Assembly: GCF_000376565.1 (NCBI RefSeq)
Contig: NZ_BARG01000062.1
Coordinates: 1 to 64,000, forward strand
Direction: 5' to 3'
DNA: 64,000 nt
Source: Streptomyces hokutonensis
Lineage (GTDB): Bacteria > Actinomycetota > Actinomycetes > Streptomycetales > Streptomycetaceae
The notes under the pieces are model-generated. The model made no database searches. It had not been told where the DNA came from and worked only from the letters and a program-made list of their open reading frames with translations. The position numbers were made by a program, and so were the translations under genes. Positions 18,712 to 26,704 of this stretch are shown here, piece after piece; the first letter of the stretch is position 1; every line of letters starts with the position of its first letter.

Positions 18712-18738
18712 CTCTGCCCTCATCGCTGACCGAACCAC

Positions 18739-21426
18739 TCACCTGCTGTCGCTACCCCCGGTGATGTCCATGAGCGCCGCCCGCCCCGCCTCCAACCGTG
18801 CCGCCGGAATGCGGAACGGCGAGCAGGAGACGTAGTCCAGGCCCACCCGGTGGAAGAAGTGGATCGACTCCGGGTCACCGCCGTGCTCGCCGCACACCCC
18901 GGTCTCCAGGCGGGAGTTGACGCTGCGGCCGGCCTCGACGGCCAGTTCGACGAGTCGGCCCACGCCCTCCTGGTCGATCGTGTCGAACGGCGACACGGTG
19001 AAGACACCCTTCTCCAGGTACAGCGGGAAGAAGGATGCCTCGGCGTCGTCGCGGGACAGGCCCCAGGTGGTCTGGGTGAGGTCGTTGGTGCCGAAGGAGA
19101 AGAAGTCGGCGCATTCGGCGATACGCCCGGCGGTGAGTGCGGCGCGCGGCAGTTCGATCATCGTGCCGATCGGGCAGTCGAGGGTGGCACCGGTCTCCTT
19201 CTGGACCTCGGCGAGGACCTCTTCCGCCTCGGTGCGGGCCAGCCGCAGCTCCTCGACCGTTCCGACGAGCGGGATCATGATCTCGGCGCGTGGCCGGCCA
19301 CCGGCCCGCAGTCGCGCGACCGCCGCTTCGGCGATCGCCCGCACCTGCATGGCCATCAGTCCGGGCACGGCCAGGCCGAGCCGGACGCCGCGCAGCCCGA
19401 GCATCGGGTTCTGCTCGTGCATGCGCTCGACGGCTGCGAGCAGTTCGCGGTCGTGCGGGTCAGGGTGCTCGGCGCGGGCCAGGCGTACGGCCAACTCCGT
19501 GTGGTCCGGCAGGAATTCGTGCAGCGGCGGGTCGATGAGCCGGATGGTCACCGGGAGTCCGTCCATCGCCGTGAGGATGCCGGTGAAGTCCTCGCGCTGG
19601 AGGGGCAGCAGTGCGGCCAGGGCCTCCCGGCGGGCACTGTCGTCGCGGGCCAGGATCATCGCCTCGACCAGCGCCCTGCGTTCGCCCAGGAACATGTGCT
19701 CGGTACGGCACAGCCCGATGCCCTGCGCGCCGAGGCCGCGGGCGCGTACGGCGTCCTCGGGGGTGTCGGCGTTGGCCCGCACTTCGAGGCGTCGTACGGA
19801 GTCGGCGTGGGCGAGGGCGCCCAGAACCGCATCCGTTAGTGGGCCGCTCGTGGTGCCGGTCTCGAGGGCGCGGCCGACGTCGGACGCGGTCAGCGGGAGC
19901 GCGCCGAGGTGGACGGTGCCGGCGGTGCCGTCGACGGAGACGGTGTCGCCCTCGTGCACCAACACGCCGGATTCTGCGGTTAATTGACGGGTCGTCGGGT
20001 CGACCGTGAGGGATTCGGCGCCGCAGACGCAGACCTTGCCCATGCCGCGTGCGACGACGGCGGCGTGGCTGGTCTTGCCGCCGCGGCTGGTCAGGACGGC
20101 CTGTGCGGCGATCATGCCGGGGAGGTCGTCGGGGGTGGTCTCCCGGCGGACGAGGACCGTGGCCTCGCCGGCCGCGGCGCGTCGTACCGCCTCGGCGGAG
20201 TCGAAGACCACTACGCCCACGGCCGCGCCCGGGGAGGCGGGAACGCCCTGGGCGAGGGGCACGTCGGCCGGGGTGGTGTCGAAGCGGGGGAACATCAGGC
20301 GGGTCAGTTCGGTGCCGTCGACGCGGACCAGGGCCTCGTCCGCGCCGATCGTGCCCTCCTCGCGCAGGTCGTGGGCGATGCGGAAGGCGGCCTCGGCGGT
20401 GCGCTTGCCGACGCGGGTCTGGAGGATCCACAGCTTGCCGCGCTCGACGGTGAACTCGACGTCGCACAGGTCGCGGTAGTGGTGCTCCAGAGTGCGCAGG
20501 TGATCGCTGAGCTGGACGTACGCGCGGGGGTTGAGCCGCTTCAGCTCGATCAGGGGCAGCGCGTCGCGGACGCCCGCGACTACGTCCTCGCCCTGTGCGT
20601 CGGGCAGGTAGTCGCCGTACATGCCGCGTTCGCCGGTGGCGGGGTCGCGGGTGAAGGTGACGCCGGTGCCGGAATCGTCACCGAGGTTCCCGAAGACCAT
20701 CGCCTGGACGTTGACGGCGGTGCCGAGGTCCTCGGAGATGTGTTCGCGGTGGCGGTAGACGCGGGCGCGTTCGCCGTTCCAGGAGTCGAAGACGGCGCGG
20801 ATGGCGCGGGTCAGCTGCTCGGCCGGGTCCTGCGGGAAGTCCTCGCCGGTCTCCTTGCGGATGATGGCCTTGAACTCCTCGGTGATCAGGGCGAGTTCGG
20901 TGGTGTCGAGGTCGTGGTCGCCGGTCACCTCGCGGCGTGCCTTGTGCGCGGCGATGGCCTCCTCGAACAGGTCGCCGTCGACGCCCATCACGGTGTGGCC
21001 GAACATCTGGATGAGCCGCCGGTAGGAGTCCCAGGCGAACCGCTCCTGCCCGGACGCCTTGGCGATCCCGGTGACGGACCTGTCGTTGAGGCCGATGTCG
21101 AGGATGGTCTCCATCATGCCGGGCATGGAGAAGCGGGCGCCCGAGCGGACGGAGACCAGCAGCGGATCGTCGGGCGCGCCGAGGGTGCGGCCCATCGTCC
21201 GTTCCAGTCCGGCCAGCGCGCGGGCCGTCTCGAGGGCCAGCTCGGGCGGCTCCTCGCCCGTCTTCAGGTAGACCTTGCAGGCCTCGGTGGTGACGGTGAA
21301 TCCGGGCGGCACGGGCAGCCCGAGCCGGGTCATCTCGGCCAGGCCGGCGCCCTTGCCGCCCAGCAGGGCGGCCATCTCGCGGCTGCCTTCGGCGAACTCG
21401 TACACGTACTTGGTCGGCGCAGTCAT
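18739..21426 (-). CDS. ppdK: Pyruvate, phosphate dikinase
   Basis: It interconverts pyruvate, ATP and phosphate with phosphoenolpyruvate, AMP and pyrophosphate. At 895 residues it is full length. Domains in order are an N-terminal ATP-grasp (GGKGAGLAEMTRLGLPVPPGFT), the swivelling phosphohistidine domain (GGKTSHAAVVARGMGK), and a C-terminal TIM barrel (GLCRTEHMF, then the catalytic cysteine in GVCGEHGGDP). In low-energy states the reverse direction can generate ATP from PEP, AMP and PPi, which would fit the rest of the cluster. It follows a universal stress gene by 15 bp, so the two share the promoter with the box at 22433-22448. A homologue occupies the equivalent S. coelicolor cluster as I recall. 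Confidence 0.96.
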   Translation of the reverse strand: MTAPTKYVYEFAEGSREMAALLGGKGAGLAEMTRLGLPVPPGFTVTTEACKVYLKTGEEPPELALETARALAGLERTMGRTLGAPDDPLLVSVRSGARFSMPGMMETILDIGLNDRSVTGIAKASGQERFAWDSYRRLIQMFGHTVMGVDGDLFEEAIAAHKARREVTGDHDLDTTELALITEEFKAIIRKETGEDFPQDPAEQLTRAIRAVFDSWNGERARVYRHREHISEDLGTAVNVQAMVFGNLGDDSGTGVTFTRDPATGERGMYGDYLPDAQGEDVVAGVRDALPLIELKRLNPRAYVQLSDHLRTLEHHYRDLCDVEFTVERGKLWILQTRVGKRTAEAAFRIAHDLREEGTIGADEALVRVDGTELTRLMFPRFDTTPADVPLAQGVPASPGAAVGVVVFDSAEAVRRAAAGEATVLVRRETTPDDLPGMIAAQAVLTSRGGKTSHAAVVARGMGKVCVCGAESLTVDPTTRQLTAESGVLVHEGDTVSVDGTAGTVHLGALPLTASDVGRALETGTTSGPLTDAVLGALAHADSVRRLEVRANADTPEDAVRARGLGAQGIGLCRTEHMFLGERRALVEAMILARDDSARREALAALLPLQREDFTGILTAMDGLPVTIRLIDPPLHEFLPDHTELAVRLARAEHPDPHDRELLAAVERMHEQNPMLGLRGVRLGLAVPGLMAMQVRAIAEAAVARLRAGGRPRAEIMIPLVGTVEELRLARTEAEEVLAEVQKETGATLDCPIGTMIELPRAALTAGRIAECADFFSFGTNDLTQTTWGLSRDDAEASFFPLYLEKGVFTVSPFDTIDQEGVGRLVELAVEAGRSVNSRLETGVCGEHGGDPESIHFFHRVGLDYVSCSPFRIPAARLEAGRAALMDITGGSDSR

Positions 21427-21441
21427 CAGGACTCGGGCCTC

Positions 21442-22344
21442 TCACTCGTGAGGTACGACGGCCACGGGGCAGCCGACGTGATGGATGGCGGTATGGGTGA
21501 CGGGGCCGATGCGCGGACCCGCCGGTCGTTCGGTGAGGTGCCTGCCGACCACGAGAAGGCCCGCTCCGGAGGCGGCCCGGAGCAGCGCGGACTGGGCCCG
21601 GCCCTCGGCGACGGTCTCGGCGACCTCGACGCCGGGGTACTTGTCGCGCCACACCTGGAGTACGGCGGACAGGAAACCGTGCCATTCCTCGGCTCGCTGC
21701 GGGCCGCTCACCAGGGCGATCTCGCCGGGGCCGAGCCCCAGCGGGGACGGCGGCTGCCAGGCGTGGACGGCGCGGAGGCGGGCGCCGCGCACGCGGGCCG
21801 CCTCGAAGGCGAACTCGATCACCGCGTCGCAGGGATCGCCGAGGTCGACGCCCAGGACCACGTCCCGGTAGCCGGTCAGGACGGAGCCGCGTCCGTCGCC
21901 TGCCGGAAGGTGCTCGTCGGCGGCCTTCTCGTCCGCCCGCACGAGCACCACGGGACGTGTGGCGCGGGCCACCACGCCCTGCGCGACCGAGCCCACAAGG
22001 AGCCCGGTGAACCCGCTCAGGCCGCGCGAGCCCAGCACCAGCAGCTCCGCCTCCTCGGCCGCCTTCACCAGAGCCGCGGTCGCGGGACCCTCGACCTGCT
22101 CTTCGTGGAGGCGGAGACCGGGGGCGACGGCACGGCACCTCTCCTTGGCCTGCCGCAGGACACGGCGCGCCTGATGACGCTGGGCGGCCGTGACGGGTTC
22201 GCCGTCCTCCTGGCGCGGATGCCAGTTCCAGACGTGTACGAGCCGCAACGGCAGGTCGCGGCGTGCCGCCTCCCGGGCGGCCCAGTCGGCCGCGGCGAGA
22301 CTCTCCGCGGAACCGTCGACTCCGGCGATGACGGGCGGAAGCAT
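21442..22344 (-). CDS. Universal stress protein, tandem USP domains
   Basis: This is a cytoplasmic protein of 300 residues with two UspA folds. Each domain starts with the usual strand (VIAGVDGS; VVLGVDLGDP). The first has an intact ATP motif, G-x2-G-x9-GS, in LGSRGLSGFTGLLVGS. The second is degenerate at the equivalent VVGRHLTERP, so only the N-terminal half probably binds nucleotide. I chose ATG 22344, preceded by AGGAGG; an in-frame GTG three codons earlier overlaps that site. It is the first gene before ppdK. In mycobacteria such tandem proteins (Rv2623 type) are DosR targets and bind ATP to limit growth; the same role here is inference. Confidence 0.92.
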   Translation of the reverse strand: MLPPVIAGVDGSAESLAAADWAAREAARRDLPLRLVHVWNWHPRQEDGEPVTAAQRHQARRVLRQAKERCRAVAPGLRLHEEQVEGPATAALVKAAEEAELLVLGSRGLSGFTGLLVGSVAQGVVARATRPVVLVRADEKAADEHLPAGDGRGSVLTGYRDVVLGVDLGDPCDAVIEFAFEAARVRGARLRAVHAWQPPSPLGLGPGEIALVSGPQRAEEWHGFLSAVLQVWRDKYPGVEVAETVAEGRAQSALLRAASGAGLLVVGRHLTERPAGPRIGPVTHTAIHHVGCPVAVVPHE

Positions 22345-22432
22345 GGTCCGCACCTCCTGCGCTCGGTCTGCTCCTCCCTTCCAGCGTCGTCCCGCGCTCC
22401 GCCCGCAGGTATGGGCCGCCAGGTCACCACCC

Positions 22433-22448
22433 GGGTCCGTTCGGCCCC
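22433..22448. promoter_or_regulatory. Predicted OsdR/DevR box between divergent USP genes
   Basis: GGGTCCGTTCGGCCCC is a 7+2+7 palindrome with one arm mismatch. It lies 89 bp from the USP-ppdK start and 62 bp from the USP gene at 22510, so one site could serve both directions. Confidence 0.65.
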
Positions 22449-22509
22449 ACCACGCGCCCGCCCCGGACCGTCATGGTGGAGGGGCCACGGACCTGGAAGG
22501 CGGCACACC

Positions 22510-23340
22510 ATGGAACGAGTGATCATCGCCGGAGTCGACCGGTCGGCACGCAGCCGCGTCGCCGCGGACTGGGCCGCACGCGAGGCGCTGCGGCGCGGGC
22601 TACCGCTGCGCGTGGTGCATGTGGCACCACCGGAGAACCTCGACCCGGTGGAACAGTGGCCCTACCGCCCGGACACCGTGGCGGGCCACGTGGTCGCCGA
22701 ACTCACCGCCCGCCACCCGTCGTTGACCGTCCGGGCAGCGAATCTCACCGGGGCGCCCGTCCCCGAGCTACGGTCGGCGAGCACGCACGCGGAACTGGTC
22801 GTGCTCGGGCTGCGCGGCGAGGGTCAGCACACCCGGACGCCCCTGGGCTCGACCGCAGCGGCCCTAGCCACCGGGTGTGCCGGGCCCCTGCTCCTCGTGC
22901 CCGGAACGCTCGCGGGGCTCGATGTGCCGGGTCACACCGACGCCGTGACCGTGGGCGTCGACGCCCGGGACCCGTCCGGGGGCGCGCTCGGTTTCGCCTT
23001 CGAGGCGGCCCGGCAGCACGGCGTCCCGCTGCACGCGGTGCACGCCTGGGCACTTCCCGCGAGCGCCGCCGCCTCGCTCCTCCCGCTGCCGGAGCAGGAA
23101 CGCGCCGCCCGCGAGGACCACGAGGAGGACCTGCTGACCGACGCGCTGCGGCCGTGGCACGGCAAGTACCCGGACGTCGAGGTCCGCGCGGACGTGCTGC
23201 TGTTCCCGCCGGCCGAGGCCCTTGCCCACGCCTCCGGAACGTCCGGACTGGTGGTGATCGGCCGGCACACCGCACCGGGCCCCACCGCACTGGCCCTCCT
23301 GAAGCACGCGCGATGCCCGGTCGCCGTCGTGCCGTCGTAG
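22510..23340 (+). CDS. Universal stress protein, tandem USP domains
   Basis: A 276-residue protein with two UspA domains. The first begins VIIAGVDRSARSR and keeps the ATP-binding pattern in LGLRGEGQHTRTPLGS, although its loop is unlike the other paralogues. The second (VTVGVDARDPSG to VAVVPS) has lost the glycine pattern. The ATG at 22510 fits the start of the first beta strand. It is divergent from the USP-ppdK unit and followed by the CNB/CBS pair, which has its own palindrome. It is the shortest of the six USPs in the window and the most diverged. Confidence 0.9.
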   Translation: MERVIIAGVDRSARSRVAADWAAREALRRGLPLRVVHVAPPENLDPVEQWPYRPDTVAGHVVAELTARHPSLTVRAANLTGAPVPELRSASTHAELVVLGLRGEGQHTRTPLGSTAAALATGCAGPLLLVPGTLAGLDVPGHTDAVTVGVDARDPSGGALGFAFEAARQHGVPLHAVHAWALPASAAASLLPLPEQERAAREDHEEDLLTDALRPWHGKYPDVEVRADVLLFPPAEALAHASGTSGLVVIGRHTAPGPTALALLKHARCPVAVVPS

Positions 23341-23365
23341 GCCGGGGCGGGTCGGCCTCGGCCGA

Positions 23366-23381
23366 TGGGTCGTTCGGCCCC
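23366..23381. promoter_or_regulatory. Predicted OsdR/DevR box before the first CNB/CBS-BON cassette
   Basis: TGGGTCGTTCGGCCCC has a good right arm and two mismatches in the left arm. It lies 119-134 bp before the start at 23500, a spacing like that of other sites in the window. Confidence 0.5.
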
Positions 23382-23499
23382 TGCGAAAGCCGGCGGCGGT
23401 GGCGCACGGTGAGAGGTACGAGGATGGGTTTACGCATCGTCGTCTTCGGCACGCACACCCTCCGCGTAGCCCTGCCGAACACGGAACGGAGACAGAGTG

Positions 23500-23961
23500 A
23501 TGCCCCCTTCGATCGCGCTCCGCATGAATCACGCGCTGCCCCCGATACATCGCGAACGGCTGCTTCGGGTGGGCCGCGATGTCTGCTTCCCGCCCGGCAC
23601 CCGGCTGTTCGAGGAGGACGGGCACGCCGACCGGTTCTGGATCATCAAGGCTGGCACCGCCGCCCTCGACATCCGTCTGCCCGACCGCCCGCCTCCCGTC
23701 GTGGAGACACTCGGGATCGGTGATCTCGTCGGCTGGTCCTGGCTGTACGAGCCGTACGTCTGGCAGTTGGGCGCGACCGCGGTGACGCAGGTGGAGGCCT
23801 ACGAGTTCGACGCGGTCGCCGTCCGTCTGATGTACCTGGACGACGCCGAGTTCGGCCGGGCCGTCGAACACTGGGTCGGCCGGGTATTGGCCCACCGCCT
23901 GAGCGCCGCCCGCGCCAGGCTGGTCGACCTGCGCGCGACGCCCGCGGAGCAAGGACCGTGA
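23500..23961 (+). CDS. Stand-alone cyclic-nucleotide-binding-fold protein
   Basis: A 153-residue Crp-like ligand domain without the usual C-terminal DNA-binding winged helix. The beta-roll signature is seen: LFEEDGHADRFWIIKAG, then LGIGDLVGWSWL. The canonical phosphate-binding arginine segment is replaced by aromatic residues (GWSWLYEPYVWQ), so classical cAMP binding is doubtful. GTG 23497 or ATG 23500 may start it. It lies 94 bp before a CBS-BON gene, and a paralogue with the same partner lies at 40855. That repeated pairing suggests a shared task, perhaps sensing a nucleotide or redox ligand. There is no DNA-binding domain, so it is not a direct transcription factor. Confidence 0.85.
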   Translation: MPPSIALRMNHALPPIHRERLLRVGRDVCFPPGTRLFEEDGHADRFWIIKAGTAALDIRLPDRPPPVVETLGIGDLVGWSWLYEPYVWQLGATAVTQVEAYEFDAVAVRLMYLDDAEFGRAVEHWVGRVLAHRLSAARARLVDLRATPAEQGP

Positions 23962-24055
23962 TGACCGCCGTACTCACCCGACAGCACCCGGAGTTCCACC
24001 CATTTCCTCGATCCGACGCCCGTCCCCACCTCAGGAAAGACCACGGGAGGCTGTG

Positions 24056-24688
24056 ATGTCCGAATCTCCGTACACCGTGAGCGATGTGATGACCCATACC
24101 GTCGTCGCCGTCGGCAGCGAGGCGCCGTTCAAGGACGTCGTCGAACTGCTCAGCCAGTGGAAGGTCAGCGCCGTCCCCGTGTTGGCCGGCGAGGGCCGGG
24201 TCATCGGGGTGGTGTCCGAGGCAGACCTGCTCGCCAAGGAAGAGTTCCGCGGCGGCGAGGACGGGGCGGGCGACAGCGATCCCGCGCACCGCGCCAAAGC
24301 GGGGGCGGTGACCGCGGGCGAGCTCATGAGCAGCCCGGCCGTGACCGTGCACGCCGATGCCCCGCTCGCCGAGGCCGCGCGCATCATGGCCCGGCGCCAT
24401 GTCAAACGGCTGCCCGTCGTGGACGGAGTCGGCCTGCTGCAGGGGATCGTGAGCCGCGGGGACCTGCTCAAGGTCTTCCTCCGTCCCGACGAAGAGATCG
24501 CCGGGGAGATCCGACGCAGCGTGCTCGGCCGCCTCCCGGTGACCACCGCGCTGACCGTCGAGGTGACCAACGGCGTGGTCACGCTGGGCGGTCCCCTGCC
24601 CGACCGTACGCTCGTGCCGGTGGCCGCCCGGGCGATGCGGGCGGTGGAGGGCGTTGTGGACGTCCGGCTCGACCTCACGCACCGCTGA
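24056..24688 (+). CDS. CBS-pair and BON domain protein
   Basis: A 210-residue cytoplasmic protein. Residues about 8-140 form two CBS motifs (VSDVMTHTVV...; AGELMSSPAVTV...), a fold that usually binds adenosyl ligands. Residues about 150-205 form a BON domain (TALTVEVTNGVVTLGG to VVDVRLDL). ATG 24056 follows GGGAGG by five bases; the GTG just before it is less likely. It is the second gene of the CNB/CBS cassette. Mycobacterial Hrp1 is a DosR-induced CBS protein, but it lacks BON. Two paralogues are at 28435 and 41355. Confidence 0.92.
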   Translation: MSESPYTVSDVMTHTVVAVGSEAPFKDVVELLSQWKVSAVPVLAGEGRVIGVVSEADLLAKEEFRGGEDGAGDSDPAHRAKAGAVTAGELMSSPAVTVHADAPLAEAARIMARRHVKRLPVVDGVGLLQGIVSRGDLLKVFLRPDEEIAGEIRRSVLGRLPVTTALTVEVTNGVVTLGGPLPDRTLVPVAARAMRAVEGVVDVRLDLTHR

Positions 24689-24813
24689 AGTTCTTTCGGC
24701 GAGTACCAACTCCCAGCCGGAACTCACTCAATGGCGGCTGAACGCAATGGTCATCCGTGAAAACGCATCTGGTCGGTATTTCGTGACCGTCACGATCGGA
24801 GACCGGTAGATGC

Positions 24814-25518
24814 CTACCAGCGGCCATGGCGCAGGGGGCGAGGCCGGTACGTGTAGTCGTCAGCGCGAGATGGCCGCCGGGGCCTCTTTGGACTGATCCG
24901 CTCGCGCCCTGGTTCCTCCCCTTGTGGGTGTTCCGCCAGCCGAGCCCTGCGGCGGTCATTCTGCGCTCGTTGCTGTTGTGCCTCGCGGTAGTCCCGCTCA
25001 ACTTCCGGATCTTCCCCTCGTGCCGCGCGTTGGGCTCGGTGGCGCTCCCGCCGTCGTTCGGCGTCACTGGTGTGGTGTTTCCCAGCGATTGTGGACTCTG
25101 ATGTTCGACGGGGTTGGGTGACATGTTTTCCGCCACGGTGTGGACGGTCTCGCTGTGCTGTTGGCCTGACGGGAGGGGTGGCTGTGACGGCTTTCTCAGC
25201 GAGCAGGGGCCACGGATCGTCCAGCGCACGGCAGGCGTCAACGACTAGCTTCGTCTTCGGATAGAAGTGCCACGCCAAGCTCGTACCGATAACGACCGTC
25301 GGATCGCCGTGTAGGGCCCGAGCGGCCAAGAAAGTAACCTTGGCGGCATAAGCAAGTTGCGTACGATCAATAGTCAGTCGCACAAGATCCACACCCTCGT
25401 GGTCGCCGCCCCTCCTGGGAAGTACCCACTGCGCAGAACCCATAAGAGGGACTCGGACTAATCTCTGCCGCAGTGCTGCCTTGTACGACGCTTTTGATCT
25501 GGGCAGAGCTTGCAGCAA
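24814..25518 (-). CDS. Passenger ORF of unknown function within the ISL3-like element
   Basis: I do not recognise this 234-residue product. The first half is mixed alpha/beta (DRTQLAYAAKVTFLAARAL, GTSLAWHFYPKTKLVVDACRAL); the second half is very basic and repetitive (many R, E, Q), possibly a coiled or DNA-binding tail. The apparent start is TTG with no good ribosome site, and base composition in its 5' part is lower in GC than its neighbours, so it may be a truncated or decayed gene. It lies between the two inverted repeats, in the opposite orientation to the transposase remnant. Confidence 0.35.
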   Translation of the reverse strand: MLQALPRSKASYKAALRQRLVRVPLMGSAQWVLPRRGGDHEGVDLVRLTIDRTQLAYAAKVTFLAARALHGDPTVVIGTSLAWHFYPKTKLVVDACRALDDPWPLLAEKAVTATPPVRPTAQRDRPHRGGKHVTQPRRTSESTIAGKHHTSDAERRRERHRAQRAARGEDPEVERDYREAQQQRAQNDRRRARLAEHPQGEEPGRERISPKRPRRPSRADDYTYRPRPLRHGRW

Positions 25519-25579
25519 TGGCGCTCCCTGAAAGCGATTCCGGTCAGATCATCCGTCACATTCACTGTTCCCGAATGCC

Positions 25580-26020
25580 GTGGGGATGATGCTGGACCGG
25601 TTGGCTGTGGTGGGCGGGGCTGTAGTGGCCGAAGCCCACAGCGCCGTTTCGGAGTTGACGTGCCCGAACTGCGCGCCTGACTCGCTCCGGGCATGGTGTG
25701 GGGGTGAAGCTGGAGGTTCAGCAGTTCTTGTGCGATGTCGCCGAATGCGGACAGCGCACGTTCGTCGGAAGGTTGAGGGTCTGACTACGCGTACCCGTGC
25801 CGGGCCCGGTCCGAAGTCGTTGTGGCGGGCCACCGTGACGAGCCTCGCCGGATTCATCCGCCAGAACTGGGATGCCGTCCTCGCTGGCATGATGCTCACC
25901 TGTAGCTACGGAGTCGTTGAGGGCCATTGCAACCGTTTAAGACGATCAAGCGGTAAATATACGGCCGAGGCTCATTCCGGCTCCTCCGCACACGGATCCT
26001 GCTGCGATCGCAACTGTCAC
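25580..26020 (+). pseudogene. ISL3-family transposase remnant
   Basis: The N-terminal zinc-finger part is seen as SELTCPNCAPDSLRAW and, after a frame change, KLEVQQFLCDVAECGQRTFVG, the cysteine pattern of ISL3 transposases. A stop follows. After an internal deletion the C-terminal motif appears (YGVVEGHCNR), then another frame change and an in-frame stop within KTIKR-IYGRGSFRLLRTRILL. Catalytic DDE residues of the centre are missing. The remnant ends at the right inverted repeat. Confidence 0.75.
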
Positions 26021-26107
26021 GAAATACCGACCAGATCCAATTTTAAGGAACCCCATCAAACGGATCAACTCCAATGGATCTACCGACCGTTGGCGTATGG
26101 GCGCACG

Positions 26108-26704
26108 TCAGCCGGTCTTGTGGCCCCACTGCGGACCGATGCGCGTCCACTCAGCGTCCCACTGCTCCAACCGGCGCCGTTCCAGTCGCCCGGACACACC
26201 CCGACCGCCAAGGAGCACCGCTCCGCCGGCGCCCGCGGCGGCCCACACGCCCAGCACCATCCCCTCGATCCGCCCCTGCGTCGCGGTCGGGGGGTCGGGC
26301 ACGAGACGGCCCTCGGTGTCCAGCCACACATGGGTGGTGGATCCGGCCTTGCTGCTGGAGTCCACCCGGGCCAGCCCTATGGCCTGCGTGCCGTCCGCCG
26401 CGGTCCAGCGCACGGTGGCCCGGTAGTTGTCGCTGCCGTCGGCCGTGCCCACGGTGCGCTGGGCGTCCTCGACGAGCACGGCCGTCACCGAGTGCCGGTC
26501 GGCCCGCAGGGCGTCGATGTGCCGTTCCACGGCGAGGACCGTCCAGACGCCCGCGCCGGCCGCGGCCACGACCGCGAGGATCCAGACCGCGAGCAGCAAC
26601 CAGGCCTCGACGAGGTAACTACGGCGCCTGAGGGGGTTGCGCCGAAGCCTCCACCAGCGCACTCCGGCCACCTTTCCGTGCCTGCTGGGGGTCACGATCC
26701 TCAC
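26108..26704 (-). CDS. Rv1733c-family membrane protein
   Basis: A 198-residue protein with a basic N-terminus (RLRRNPLRRRSYLVEAW), a first membrane helix (LLLAVWILAVVAAAGAGVW), an external or periplasm-facing domain of about 90 residues with the sequence ATVRWTAADGTQ, and a second helix (GMVLGVWAAAGAGGAVLL) before a charged tail ending QWDAEWTRIGPQWG. This layout is that of Rv1733c, a DosR-regulated membrane antigen. Its GTG start overlaps the Acg stop by four bases (GTGA), so it is co-expressed with that gene. Two paralogues lie at 42080 and 55219. Function is unknown in all species. Confidence 0.88.
   Translation of the reverse strand: MRIVTPSRHGKVAGVRWWRLRRNPLRRRSYLVEAWLLLAVWILAVVAAAGAGVWTVLAVERHIDALRADRHSVTAVLVEDAQRTVGTADGSDNYRATVRWTAADGTQAIGLARVDSSSKAGSTTHVWLDTEGRLVPDPPTATQGRIEGMVLGVWAAAGAGGAVLLGGRGVSGRLERRRLEQWDAEWTRIGPQWGHKTG

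Larger units (their letters stand above)
24767..26036. mobile_element. ISL3-like non-autonomous element with terminal inverted repeats
   Basis: The ends are inverted copies: ATCTGGTCGGTATTTCGTGA at 24767-24786 recurs as its reverse complement at 26017-26036, and the match extends imperfectly inward toward CGATCG. Only the right third (25580-26020) resembles an ISL3 transposase, and that is gutted. The left 800 bp holds a passenger region of lower GC with one long minus-strand frame. I see no obvious target-site duplication. It separates the first CNB/CBS cassette from the Acg operon. Confidence 0.7.

Noticed and set aside
18850..23340. Very long plus-strand open frames opposite ppdK and the USP gene, up to 1118 codons
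   Set aside because: They are antisense shadows caused by high GC at third positions. Only the last 276 codons (from 22510) encode a recognisable USP; the rest is low-complexity G/V/A/R sequence.
23961..24056. A 31-codon ORF between the CNB and CBS-BON genes
   Set aside because: It overlaps both neighbours at start and stop in a coupling-like way, but has no ribosome site of its own and no counterpart in the second cassette, where the gap is shorter.
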